A DNA stretch of 12,625 nucleotides from Bimuria novae-zelandiae CBS 107.79. Its lineage: Eukaryota > Ascomycota > Dothideomycetes > Pleosporales > Didymosphaeriaceae. The translations under genes and the position numbers were made by a program. Location: positions 1-12,625 of the forward strand of contig ML976792.1 of the NCBI GenBank assembly GCA_010015655.1. The letters are read 5' to 3'. This document shows positions 1 to 8,620 of this stretch, piece after piece; within the stretch, counting starts at the first letter, position 1, and every line of letters starts with the position of its first letter. The notes below the pieces were generated by a model. The model was not told where the DNA came from and searched no databases. It saw nothing but the letters and a program-made list of their open reading frames with translations.

Positions 1-118
1 TGTACGAGCGTAAACATCGCTAGTCCCAGATAGGTGTAGCCCTCTCAGAAAGGTGAGTGGCAACTAAGCAAGGGTAGGAGTAACCATCTCATCGAGTAAG
101 AGCCATTAAACCGTCACA
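1..118 (-). repeat. Possible LTR or other insertion at the left edge (partial)
   Basis: This stretch differs from the AT-rich copia sequence to its right: it is GC-balanced and keeps many CA dinucleotides. Read on the minus strand it begins TGTGACGG exactly where the recognisable integrase frame of Copia-1 stops, between 118 and 119. An LTR normally begins with TG, so a second LTR element or solo LTR inserted into Copia-1 is the simplest reading. The other end lies outside the window, so neither the terminal CA nor a target duplication can be tested. A deletion junction is the main alternative. Confidence 0.4.
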
Positions 119-214
119 TAATTTCTTTAACAGGCGAGGATATGCTCTAAAGACGAGAAGAGTTAGGATAAGTCCGTTAGGACCTGTGGTGTTATTAATA
201 GCCTTGATAGCTAT

Positions 215-780
215 CTATAAGATATGTTCGGGAGTGGTTGTGCGTCTAACGTCTGTAGAGATTACCCTATAAGCACGGCGGATAGGAGCATAATAGCGCT
301 TAACCTTACTAATTAAATAATATGCCTCTACTAGGACTTCCTTAACCTTAATTGCAAGTAACGTGGCGTTATTAATAAACTCGTTAGTAATAAAGTTCTT
401 GCCAGTATCTGTCTTAATAACGTCGGGAGGACTAACGTACATATCGATCCATATGGCGCGAAGGAGATCCTAAGTAGTGTTTGCTTAGATATTTAGCATG
501 AATTAAGTAGCTTAAAAAGCTGTGGCTTTATTAACTGCGTAGAGCACTAGTTTCTAATTAATATATATTACATCAATAATAACGCATGAGTTAAAGTCCA
601 TGTTATCGTGAATAGTAAAGCGGAAACGGCCAGGTGCTTTGCTGTGGATTTGACACTAGTAATAGTACTTATTAATGCGATTAATAATGTCCTTATTAAT
701 GTCTTTATGGCCTGCTTTGCTAAGGATCTTGTGTAGTCGTCTAGTAGTAGGATAGCTAAAGCGTTGGTAAAGCTAGCGTA
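215..780 (-). other. Copia-1 integrase zinc-binding and catalytic core, broken
   Basis: The N-terminal HHCC region (about 630-780) reads RFSYP and YYYYC where RFGHP and a Cys-His cluster are expected, so several zinc ligands became Tyr. The core reads VIIDVIYI (first Asp kept), VIKTDTGKNF (second Asp kept) and SKVKRYY (catalytic Glu changed to Lys at 299-301). The open stretch 215-442 is only the part between two stop codons and is not a separate gene. Confidence 0.8.
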
Positions 781-1144
781 GCTTAGTCTTAGTTAAGTAG
801 TAGATAATAGTCTCTTGTTTATTAAGTAGGAGCCATGGATGTCCCCATTTACAGATAATTAGGAATTCTTTGCCACCTTGAACGAGCATATTGTCGATGT
901 TATTAAAGAAGATACTATAATAATCTATATTATTTAAGCAGAGTAGATATAGTGTGTTAGTTAGCATTACTATAAAGGTAATTATACTAAATAGCGTGCT
1001 AACATTAACGTCGCTAAGGGAGAAACACTCTAAATTATCTCTAAATTAGATTTAACAACGTCCTACAGTAGACTTATTAATAACTATAGATAGTTAGATA
1101 AGCTACAGCGCCTTTACTTGTGTCTTACTAGTAGTTAAGATACC

Positions 1145-1165
1145 AGCTACACTAGTATTAGGCAT
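1145..1165 (-). other. Copia-1 aspartic protease active site, Asp to Asn
   Basis: The minus strand reads GIMPNTSVAG where the family has a D-T-G/S-A signature after GIMP. The Asp codon at 1157-1159 is AAT. The preceding base is T, so a TpG to TpA transition explains the change. Protease activity would be abolished. Confidence 0.7.
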
Positions 1166-1522
1166 AATACCTTAAAAGATATCTGCGCCGTAGCGTAAAT
1201 TAAATAAGAAAAGTTAAGCATCTTTATTTACTTTACTAAAGATATAAGGATTATCGCCTGTAATTACATAAAGTATAGCAGCGTTATTAAGGCTAGAGAC
1301 GATAGCGTCGCCGTTAATCTTATTATAGGATGTAATTAAGTAGACTTAGTTAGTAAAATATACTTTAATATTATTATTACTAGCATTATTGTCGCTACCG
1401 TTGCTGTCTTTAAGCTCTATGCCTTTATAGCTGGCGAGAAACACTTTATAGCTTAGGGTATTAGGATTATCTTAAGCGTATTAGTTATAGCGTTGGCGAT
1501 GCTCCATGCGCTCCTTCTTTAA

Positions 1523-1564
1523 GTATTAAGTTAACTAGCACTTAGGCTACTTATAGATAAAGTA
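1523..1564 (-). other. Copia-1 Gag zinc knuckle, mutated
   Basis: The minus-strand translation fits the fungal copia knuckle of form C-x2-C-x4-C-W-S-T-x-H. The first two cysteines read Tyr (1562-1564 and 1553-1555), the third is kept (1538-1540), the following Trp is TAG, and the final His reads Tyr (1523-1525). Each change is a single transition. Downstream, KKERMEHRQ matches the usual charged tail of this knuckle. The domain would no longer bind zinc. Confidence 0.7.
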
Positions 1565-2938
1565 TGTCTTATTACGGCGATTGCCTAAGTAGTTTAACTA
1601 ATAGTTATTATTATTAAATTAATTACCGCGCGATCCGCCTTAACCTTAATAGCAGTAGCTATAGTAGTTATTATCTAATAATTCTGTAGCTTGTTAATTA
1701 TTGCGGATATAGTGGCGATTAGTGTAATACTGCTTATCTGCATCTCGTGATAGAAACTAGCTATTAGGATGATAGCTTAACCACATGCTAACTGCGTTGC
1801 GGAGATCTATAGCGACACCTTTAAATGTAGTCGCTAGTTTTAAGCAAGCTATAGTAGTTGCTTTAATGCTACAACATGCGCTAAGGAGCTGTTACGCAAG
1901 TAAATGCTAATTATAGCTCTTACCCTAGTCTTGTAATAGTGCCTAATAGAGCATGTTTATCTTACTAATAACTATTTTAAGACACTCTATAGGGTCTTTC
2001 TTAAGGTTAGTAGTTATAACGCTCTTAAGCGTAGTGCTATGCCACTCCTAGAGGTACATCTAGTAAGCTTGTGTAGTGTTAAAGTACGTGCGCAGCTTGT
2101 TAAGCATTATATTATAAGTAAGCGTAAGCGCCTGGGGAGCAATATAATCGTAGTAATACTAAAGCGCTCGGCTAGTAAGCATAATAGAGAGTGCTATTTT
2201 ATACTGCTTATCCTTATTAATCCTAACCTTAGTGTAGAGGTCGTTAAACACCTTAATCTTCGTCTTAAGGATATTATATTTATTACCTGAATACTTCTGC
2301 TCCGGCGTGTATAACTTGGCGAGGTTAGTAAGCAAATAAGAGTTATTCTACACAGGCGTAAATCCAGGTTATAATAATAATAATAATCCTCTACCTAGCG
2401 GAGCTCGCTACTACCGCTATTATTCTTTATTATCTGCGATCTAGTGGCACTTAAAGCCTTCGCAGAGCCTTATAAGCTTAAGATGCTTAGCGGGCCATTT
2501 TAGGATAGCGGTTAATATAAGGAGTTCTGCGAATTAGTTAAGGAGATTATTACTATTACCTTACTTAATATAGATGCCTTGCTAGCGGAGGAGCTCTTTA
2601 AGTGCTTTTTAGATACGCTTGTTAATGCTATTAAAGAGATCGCGGGTAAAATTCTTAAAATGCTCCTTAAACTTAAGTAGTAGAAACAGGTTAAATATGT
2701 TATCTTCTTCCACCTATATTATCTAGTTAATAACTATAGTGTTAAGTTTGTCTGTATTGATAGTGGCGTTAGCGATGTTAAAATCTTGGTTAGCGTACTA
2801 GTCCTTATAGATTATCTTATCTAGGTACCACGAGCGATTCTTTATTTAGGTGTACTTTATAATAGCGTTTTAGATGTGGGCCTGTAATTAGTGTAATTTA
2901 ACAAAAGTTAGCGTGGTTAACGCAAATCTCCTTCCGAA

Positions 2939-3430
2939 CTAAGCCTTGGTAGGGACAATCCAGGCGGGGAGATCCTTCAAATACGAGGCGCCGCTGATCC
3001 TAATACAGGATAGCAGTGAGCTTGTCGTACCTGTACTTCGCACTAGCGATGCTGTATCCTGGGCCTTGGTAGGAGAGGAGGCATGCGCTAACCGCTTCTA
3101 TCGCCAGAATACTCAGCCTGAAACGTGCGCTGAGATTCCCTGTACACAGTATATCTTGCCAATCTGTGGTGTAGCAACCACTGATTAGTGTTAATACGGT
3201 AATAGGCTGTTAGATCAAGACTTTGTTGCAATAATGTGGTGTTGATTTAATTCTTAATTGCAGATCTATTATGGTGGGCTGTTATAAGAAGTATTTATTA
3301 AGCGTGGTTTGTCCCCTGCTAGCCTAATTAGGACTAGCGCAACAAACCACAGGCAAACTACGCAATAAACTATAGGCAAACTGCATGGCGGTGAAAGCCG
3401 TAGCAGTGTTACGCAGGTTTGAAGCCAACA
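2939..3430 (-). repeat. GC-balanced island: probable leader and 5' LTR of Copia-1
   Basis: This block lies directly upstream of Copia-1 Gag, where the leader and 5' LTR should be, and is far less AT-rich than the sequence on either side. Its right end reads TGTTGG on the minus strand (3430 inward). Candidate inner ends CTAACA (3208), GCAACA (3224) and TCAACA (3238) all end in CA, so the LTR would be about 190-225 bp. No second LTR copy is in the window to decide between them, and I could not assign a primer-binding site. Short open frames on both strands here have no family resemblance that I recognise. Confidence 0.35.
3304..3350. repeat. Long hairpin inside the 2939-3430 island
   Basis: The arms gtggtttgt (3304-3312) and acaaaccac (3342-3350) are perfect reverse complements. 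Between them gctag (3318-3322) pairs with ctagc (3334-3338) around the palindrome cctaattagg (3323-3332). In RNA from either strand this would fold into a stem of two stacked parts. Just downstream the string aggcaaact occurs twice (3351-3359 and 3374-3382). Confidence 0.6.
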
Positions 3431-3522
3431 ATATAAGTTAAATTTTATTACACTAACGCTAAGAAGATCCTTAAAGTTATAATAAGTATTTAAATAACTT
3501 ACTACTAGCTAATAATTTAATT
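3431..3522. other. AT-rich spacer with no recognisable gene
   Basis: This is AT-rich sequence between the presumed outer end of Copia-1 and the last readable codon of the split pseudogene. ctactagct (3502-3510) has a reverse-complement partner agctagtag about 40 bases downstream. I see no coding signal. Confidence 0.4.
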
Positions 3523-3961
3523 TTATACTAAATAACTTATAAAAAGTAAGCTAGTAGCGATATCCTTTATAAAGTTATTTATATTAAGCTTAGATCTAGT
3601 ACTTTTTTTAACTAATTTCTACGCTGCTTTCTCCTTCGTAGCTCTCTCTTTAGCTAATAAGAGACTTAGGCGTACATTATTATGCGGCTTGTTAACTATA
3701 CACCTGCCCTGTGTTATATCGCGCGCCTATGCCGCCACTATAGTACTGCTCGCTGGGTAGTAATTCTTGAACTAATTAGGTTACCCGGGCGTACGTTTAA
3801 CCCAGCACACGTACGAATAGTTGCCACAGTGGGTATCCTGGCATCGCCATTTATCGCGGATCGCGACTACAGGGCCCTCACCGAGGGCAGTATATGCGAG
3901 GACCTCTGGCAGGCCGTGTAGCTAGCGATAAGTTGCGGTAAGTCGCGGCGGAGAGCTCTAA
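3523..3961 (-). pseudogene. C-terminal part of a split fungal hypothetical gene
   Basis: A minus-strand frame runs from 3961 down to a TAA at 3523-3525, broken only by TAG/TAA. It encodes HGLPEVLAYTALGEGPVV, then KWRCQDTHCGNYSYVCW (three Cys and two Trp, 3802-3852), then ARDITQGRCIVNKPHNN and a basic tail. A W-x-C-x4-C-x6-C-W cluster followed by a W/A-R-D-I...G...P block resembles the C-terminus of a common fungal hypothetical protein family, recalled without a search. The upstream half of the gene lies at 11322-12210, separated by Copia-2. If the insertion and one target copy are removed, the two halves meet, offset by one base. The stretch 3682-3960 is little mutated, while 3523-3680 is AT-rich. 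The function is unknown. Confidence 0.55.
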
Positions 3962-3966
3962 GAGGA
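3962..3966. repeat. Copia-2 target site duplication, left copy
   Basis: gagga immediately precedes the TGT start of the left LTR and is repeated immediately after the right LTR at 11317-11321. A 5-bp duplication is standard for copia integration. Confidence 0.9.
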
Positions 3967-4005
3967 TGTCAGATAAAAAGCATATCAAGTTCGGAGGATC
4001 AGGGG

Positions 4006-4007
4006 TA
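4006..4007 (+). repeat. TA target duplication of the Fot-like element, left copy
   Basis: The LTR sequence aggggta stops here and resumes as tagcccg after the transposon. The uninterrupted right LTR reads aggggtagcccg with a single TA, which proves the duplication. TA targeting is characteristic of Tc1/mariner/pogo elements. Confidence 0.95.
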
Positions 4008-4051
4008 CTGTGCCCGTGCGCGCAGCGACCCGAATCGCGCAGCGACCCACC
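4008..4051 (+). repeat. Left terminal inverted repeat with internal 13-bp direct repeat
   Basis: The repeat starts CTGTGCCCGTGCG and matches the right end perfectly over 44 bp. It contains cgcgcagcgaccc twice (4019-4031 and 4036-4048) separated by gaat. Paired sites like this in pogo/Tc1-type ends are plausible transposase-binding sites. No mutation is visible between the two ends although they are GC-rich. Confidence 0.93.
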
Positions 4052-4105
4052 AACACCAAACCTGCAGACAAGTAACCAACTTCAACGCGTTATAACTCCA
4101 CCACT

Positions 4106-5992
4106 ATGGCACTAATTGACGATGCGATTGCAGCATATAATGCGCAAGAACCAGGGAAAAAACTTTCGTATGGACAATTCGCGAAAATGTTTAGTGTGAG
4201 CGTAACCACGCTACGCCGCAGACAGCAGGGCAGTCAGCAGTCCAGGACCACCAAAGATCTTAACCAACGCGCTCTCAGCCCACAACAAGAGCAGGCCCTC
4301 CTACAGCATATTGACAAGCTTACAGAGCGCAGGCTGCCTCCCACAAGAGAGATAATGCGCAATTTTGCCTTAGTTATTGCCCACTAAGAAATCTTAGAGT
4401 CCTGGGTGTCACGCTTCCTCCACCGAAACAACGACCGTATCGTCTTAAAATGGAGCAAGGCAATGGACGCTGTTCGCCACCACGCTGACTCTTACCTTAA
4501 ATACAGGCTCTATTTTAATCTCCTTCACGAGAAGATGGCCCAGTACAACATTCAGGCATGTAACACATATAATATGGATGAGAAGGGCTTCCTCATAGGC
4601 ATCTTAGGACGCTTCAAACGCATCTTCAACCGTGAGATGTGGGAGAGAAAAGAGGTGACAGCAGCTCTCTAGGATGGAGAGAGAGAATTTGTCACTTGCT
4701 TGGCAATAATTTGTGCTGATGGGAGTGCTCTACCACCTGGCCTTATCTTTGTAGCTTTGGGTGGTTTGAGAGACACCTGGGTTGCCGGTATAGAGGTTGG
4801 AAAACACGACATTTTCTGCTCTACCTCTCCCACAGGATGGAGCAATAATGAGATAGGCCTGTCCTGGCTTAAACAGGTGTTTCAACGGACTATAAAAGAG
4901 AAGGCACTTAGAGATTACCGTCTCCTTATCGTAGATAGCTATAGCAGTTACCTTATAATAGATTTTATTAATTATTGCGAATCCCACCGCATTATCCTGG
5001 CCATATTACCACCTTACTCTACCCATACGCTTTAACCACTTAATGTGGTAATATTTAAGTCTCTCTTATTAGCCTACTCTAAGGCGCTCAGTGACTATCT
5101 CTAAACTACCTAAGGGCTAATTCCTATTAATAAAAGCAACTTTTTTCCGCTTTTCTAGCAGGCCTAAGTCTCCTCCTTTAAAAAAGACATAATTTTAAAG
5201 GCCTAGGAGGCTATAGGTATATAGCCTCAGGAATTAGAGCGTGTACTTAAACGCTTCAACCATAACTCTTATAATAAGAGTAAGGCCTTAGAGGACTCTC
5301 TAGTAGCTGTTAAGGGCAACTTCTAGCGAGTGCAGCGTCTCTTACGCTCTGCAGTAAAAGACCTAGCTTCGAATAAGGCCAGATTTCTCTCTCTTACTAT
5401 CTATAAACTCCAAGCAGACAAGGACATGGCTAAGTATAAAAGCGAGCAACTTTAAAACGCTTTTTAGCTCTAAGCAAGGCACAAGAAGCAAAGCAAGCCT
5501 CTTAACCTATAATAGTAACAAAATTACTATAGTAGAGCAGTCCTTTAGTCTCCTCGCAAGATTAGAGAGGCAAACACACGTTTAGCTATTAAAGAGAGAG
5601 ATAAAGAGTAAGAGAAAGTTGCAATTACTTAGCGCAAGATTAATAAAGCTAGTAATAAGCTTGCTAAAGAGAAAGAGGCTAAAAGGAAGCGTGTTAAAAG
5701 AGAGGAGTCTAAAAAAAGGAAGGAGAATAAGAGGGCTGTAAAGGCCAAGAATGCCAAACTTATAAAAGAGCAAAAATAATAGAATAAAGAGACTGCAACC
5801 TCCTAAAAACTATTATAATAAGCAAATAAGCCTAAGCGAAAAGCCTCACATAAAGCTCTATCAAATTTAGCAAAAAAGCGTCGTGTTGTGGCCTCTAGTA
5901 GTGGTAAGGGCCCGGCATCCTTAGCACCTAAACCACCACTAAAACTAGCCAAAAGTGGCCGCCCAATCAAGCTTCCAAGAAAATATAGATAG
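4106..5992 (+). pseudogene. Fot1/pogo-type transposase (CENP-B HTH plus DDE), RIP-degraded
   Basis: An ATG at 4106 opens a frame that stays in register for 628 codons to a TAG at 5990-5992; a TGA at 6041 is the next possible end. A helix-turn-helix (FAKMFSVSVTTLRRR, about residues 25-39) is followed by a CENP-B-type region ending in WVSRFLHR (residues 100-107). The DDE domain follows: YNMDEKGF (Asp158), GSALPP, TSPTGWSN, then VDSYSSY (Asp277, family DGHGSH), then THTL*PLNV, where the third catalytic Asp is Asn313 (5042-5044). The Asp277 to 313 spacing is 35 residues. The C-terminus is Lys/Arg-rich and ends GRPIKLPRKYR, a typical Fot-family tail. In-frame stops occur at codons 94, 189 and 310, then many more. 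The first 300 codons are lightly mutated and the rest is AT-rich. Confidence 0.9.
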
Positions 5993-6102
5993 TATAAATT
6001 AATCGCATTGTCCTATATACTACTACACCTCAAGATCTCGTGATAATAGCTATTGTATGTGGCTCTACAGCCTCATTTTTGCTGGTAGGCCAATGTTGGT
6101 TG

Positions 6103-6146
6103 GGTGGGTCGCTGCGCGATTCGGGTCGCTGCGCGCACGGGCACAG
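6103..6146 (-). repeat. Right terminal inverted repeat
   Basis: This is the perfect reverse complement of 4008-4051, ending gggcacag next to the TA at 6147-6148. The paired 13-bp repeats are at 6106-6118 and 6123-6135. Confidence 0.93.
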
Positions 6147-6148
6147 TA
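6147..6148 (+). repeat. TA target duplication of the Fot-like element, right copy
   Basis: This TA follows the right terminal inverted repeat and begins the resumed LTR sequence tagcccg. Confidence 0.95.
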
Positions 6149-6283
6149 GCCCGAAAAAGGCCAGGGATTAACCGAGAACACACAGAACCTGCCGAGGGAA
6201 CCCCGTAGACAGGCAGAACAACCTAATACATTAATTTAAACCCCCGAATTATCAGGACATCTATTAAGACGTAATATCTAATA

Positions 6284-6316
6284 ATTAAAAGTCTTACTAC
6301 CTTAACAAGAGCGAAA
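6284..6316 (+). other. Copia-2 leader, primer-binding site expected
   Basis: Only 33 bases separate the left LTR from the inferred start of the polyprotein. The primer-binding site should lie at its beginning (attaaaagtcttacta). No clear TGG start is visible, possibly because of mutation, so I do not name the tRNA. Confidence 0.4.
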
Positions 6317-7378
6317 ATAGCAACCTAAAACCTAAATTAAACTAACAAAATAATTATTCTTCGCGATAACACTAAATACCGTAGCTAGCTTAACTAACTA
6401 TAAGCCCGCTGCGTCGCATATAATATATAGGCGTAAGTTGACCCCGATTTAGCGATTACCCTACTTACGGAGCCATTTGAGCCCGAGCTACCTAAGACGG
6501 CAGACTATACGCTAGCCGCAACCCTTCCAGACGGCGTCTTACTATTAAGACTATCTAAACTTTTGTCCGCTGGACTAAAGAGCTACAAAGAGGATTTAGA
6601 CCTCTATAAACTCTGGATAGAGAAATACAAGATGTAGTACATAAAGTATAAGACTAAAGTCGCAAGTTTATAGCAGATTATAGTATTTATCTAGTTATTA
6701 GTAGCACTACATCTATAACGCACTTGCTATCTCCTAGATACTACTATTAAAAAATAGATTATAAAGCTAAAAGCAAAAGTAGGAGTTACCTCTAAGTTCG
6801 AATAAGAGTAAGCGCGACAGTAATACTACAGCTTGTTAAAGCCTCTACGCATAGTAAATAACTAGGATATATAGCTTACTAAATATAATTATGCTATAAT
6901 AGAGGCTAAGATACTAAACGTGTCTAATACCACATAATTTAATCCTGTGGCTGTAGACTTTATGTTAGTAGTAAATAAGATAGCTCTAGTATGGGCTGTA
7001 ATCTTCTAATTAAATAGAAAGGACCTACCCGGCATGGACCGAAAGGACATAATAGGACGTTTCCGAGAATATATAATGCTAAATTATCTAATAACGTAAA
7101 ATAGAAGCTAAAAGGCAGCGTTTATAACGGAAGACTTATCTTATCTTGCTAAAAGCAGCCAAGCTGCCTAGAGCATGCAAGGGGATCCCTAACATGTAGA
7201 AATAGGAAACTCTTAAGGTACAAAACAGGGTAGACCCTGATATTAACGTATAGCTATAAAGGATAATAATCGTGCACCTTTAAGCTCTTTAAACCCTTAA
7301 TAAGGTAGTAGTAACTCCGCTAAAGTAGACGCTAATTGTGGTAAACCTGCTAGAGCAGGTACTAACAAAACCGCCAAG

Positions 7379-7417
7379 TGCCTAGCCTACGATATAAGAC
7401 ACCCTATTAGGGAATGC
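7379..7417 (+). other. Copia-2 Gag zinc knuckle, second Cys lost
   Basis: KCLAYDIRHPIRECFYLYP fits C-x2-C-x3-H-x4-C except that the second Cys is Tyr (TAC at 7388-7390). The arrangement differs from the knuckle in Copia-1, which supports two separate copia families. Confidence 0.8.
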
Positions 7418-7693
7418 TTCTATCTCTACCCGGACAAAGCACTAGAATAGTGGGAGCCAAACCTAAGAATAGCTAAATACGTTACTCTGAAACAAGAGCA
7501 CGATGCTGATTTTTAAAGTCTACTAAGAGCTTAAAGTAGACCTAGAACCAAGACTCTATCCTTTAAGAATTCCTATACCCCAACTCTAGAGATTACTAAT
7601 TAGTAACTAAATAAAAGATAGATTTTAAAGGTGCAAGCCGCCTATTCTGCGACTTTTACTATAGACTAATTTAACTATCCTCTTTAGCGTTCT

Positions 7694-7723
7694 TTTATCC
7701 TTAACTTAGGCTCGACGTGCCAC
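7694..7723 (+). other. Copia-2 protease active site, Asp to Asn
   Basis: FILNLGSTCHITND stands where the family has W-I-L-D-S-G-S/A-T. Asn is at 7703-7705 and the next residue is Leu instead of Ser. The upstream base is T, so the Asp loss fits TpG to TpA. Confidence 0.8.
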
Positions 7724-8314
7724 ATCACGAACGACCCTAACCAGATTTAGAACTATTAGCCACCTACACAAGGCGACTTTATATAGGCAGGCGACACTTA
7801 AATCTAAGTAAAGGAATACAAAACTATTATCTTAAACCTGAAACACAAACAAGGAGCTAAAAGACTAGTACTATATAACGTAGCAATATGCCTAGACATG
7901 CTATGTAACCTAGTCTCCTTCTAAGTGCTAAGGCAGAAGGGATTCTAGTAGGATACCTAATTAGAGCCCACTACCCTAAAGCGACTAAATAGAATAACCA
8001 TTAAAGAGCTTACTAAAATTTATAGATAATAGGTATTAGAACACTAACCCGTGCACTATATAGCGCACTATACGTATTCCTACAATTCTTAAATATAACG
8101 ACGACCTTAAAGAGCATTAGCCCTCCTATGGCACAAAAGGCTTAGTTATCCAGGACCTACCGTAATCGAGCACCTAGTGCAGCGAGCTAAGGGAGTGCGC
8201 GTTAAGGGAATTACAACAGTAGAGTGTAACTTATGTAGAAGAGCAAAGATACGAAGGTAGATAAGCTATATACCTAGGATTAATAAGTAAGGACCCGCAG
8301 AAAGGCTTTCTATT

Positions 8315-8620
8315 AATTTCCACACCTACGAATTACTATCGTTTAATAAAGAGAAGAGCCAGATGCTCGTTACGAATAGATATTCTAGTCTTTAATAGGA
8401 CTTCTACTTTACGGATAACTAAACGGCAAGGTTAATTATTAAGACATTAATAATCTTCTTCGGATTTCTTAAGAACCAATATAACATCACTCTAAAAGTT
8501 ATTAAAACGGACAATGAGATCACCACAGTTAAACCTAAAGTTAAGCGGTAGCTAAAAAGCCTAGGCATAATTATCGAGCCTTTAGCACTAGACACGTAAG
8601 CTTAAAACAGTAGCGCTAAA
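8315..8620 (+). other. Copia-2 integrase catalytic core, two of three residues lost
   Basis: LSINFHTYE has Asn at 8315-8317 in place of the first Asp. VIKTDNEITT keeps the second Asp (8510-8512). SSAKRLGG has Lys at 8618-8620 in place of the Glu of a G-A-E-R motif. The spacing of 35 residues confirms the alignment. Confidence 0.85.

Larger units (their letters stand above)
119..2938 (-). pseudogene. Copia-1 Gag-Pol (Gag, protease, integrase), RIP-degraded
   Basis: One minus-strand frame stays in register over about 940 codons, broken only by TAG/TAA codons that fall at expected Gln or Trp sites. In order it shows a Gag with segments such as NLAKLYTPEQKYSG and KGVAIDLRNAV; a CCHC knuckle near 1523-1564; a protease loop read as MPNTSVAG (1145-1165); a GAG-pre-integrase block (773-967) with YLLCLNNID, NMLVQG and KWGHPWLLL; and an integrase core with D at 572-574, D at 407-409 and K at 299-301. 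The D-to-K spacing is 35 residues, as in DD35E. Lost residues are protease Asp to Asn, catalytic Glu to Lys, and several zinc-binding His/Cys to Tyr. The frame continues past 2938 only with doubt, and no start codon is assigned. It cannot make a working protein. Confidence 0.85.
119..3430 (-). mobile_element. Copia-1: degenerate Ty1/copia retrotransposon, minus strand, partial
   Basis: The order along the minus strand is Gag, CCHC knuckle, protease, GAG-pre-integrase, integrase, which is the start of a Ty1/copia polyprotein. RT and RNase H are missing because the recognisable frame ends at 119. The coding part (119 to about 2938) is AT-rich and full of in-frame TAG/TAA. The right boundary is uncertain. 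A GC-balanced island follows the coding part, and 3430 is proposed as the outer end because the minus strand there starts TGTTGG. The family differs from Copia-2: the Gag and zinc-knuckle arrangements are distinct. Confidence 0.7.
4008..6146 (+). mobile_element. Fot1/pogo-like DNA transposon (Tc1/mariner superfamily), complete, inactivated
   Basis: The element is 2139 bp with 44-bp perfect terminal inverted repeats (4008-4051 and 6103-6146) and TA duplications, and contains one degraded transposase frame. It lies in the same orientation as its host Copia-2. The ends are undamaged while the transposase carries many stops, so the ends might still be moved by a related transposase supplied from elsewhere; this is inference. 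The empty site is given by the right LTR of Copia-2. Confidence 0.95.
3967..6283 (+). repeat. Copia-2 5' LTR, split by the Fot-like transposon
   Basis: The LTR comprises 3967-4007 (41 bp) and 6149-6283 (135 bp), 176 bp in total and identical in length to the right LTR. It begins TGTCAGATA and ends ATCTAATA, where the right LTR ends ATCTAACA, so its terminal CA was mutated to TA. Against the right LTR there are 11 transitions, no transversions and no gaps. The eight sites where this copy has the T or A lie in its inner portion, 6149-6283, and the seven from 6214 onward are all CpA/TpG changes. Confidence 0.92.

Noticed and set aside
2039..2290. Plus-strand open frame of 83 codons
   Set aside because: It is antisense to the Gag frame of Copia-1, which matches copia Gag over a long stretch on the minus strand.
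2430..2830. Plus-strand frame resembling the linker of a LINE endonuclease (several TAG at Trp-like sites)
   Set aside because: The minus strand reads in the same register as Copia-1 Gag across the whole stretch, and AT-rich mutated DNA tends to be open on both strands.
2946..3188. Plus-strand open frame of 80 codons in the GC-balanced island
   Set aside because: It has only a TTG start, no recognised motif, and lies where the Copia-1 leader is expected. Minus-strand frames are equally open here.
3682..3921. Plus-strand open frame of 79 codons
   Set aside because: It is antisense to the pseudogene C-part, whose Cys/Trp cluster and downstream block form the better-supported frame.
4730..4987. 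Minus-strand open frame of 85 codons
   Set aside because: It is a shadow of the transposase DDE domain.
5582..5773. Minus-strand hydrophobic open frame of 63 codons, membrane-like
   Set aside because: It is antisense to the Lys-rich C-terminal part of the transposase; reversed Lys codons read as Phe/Leu.
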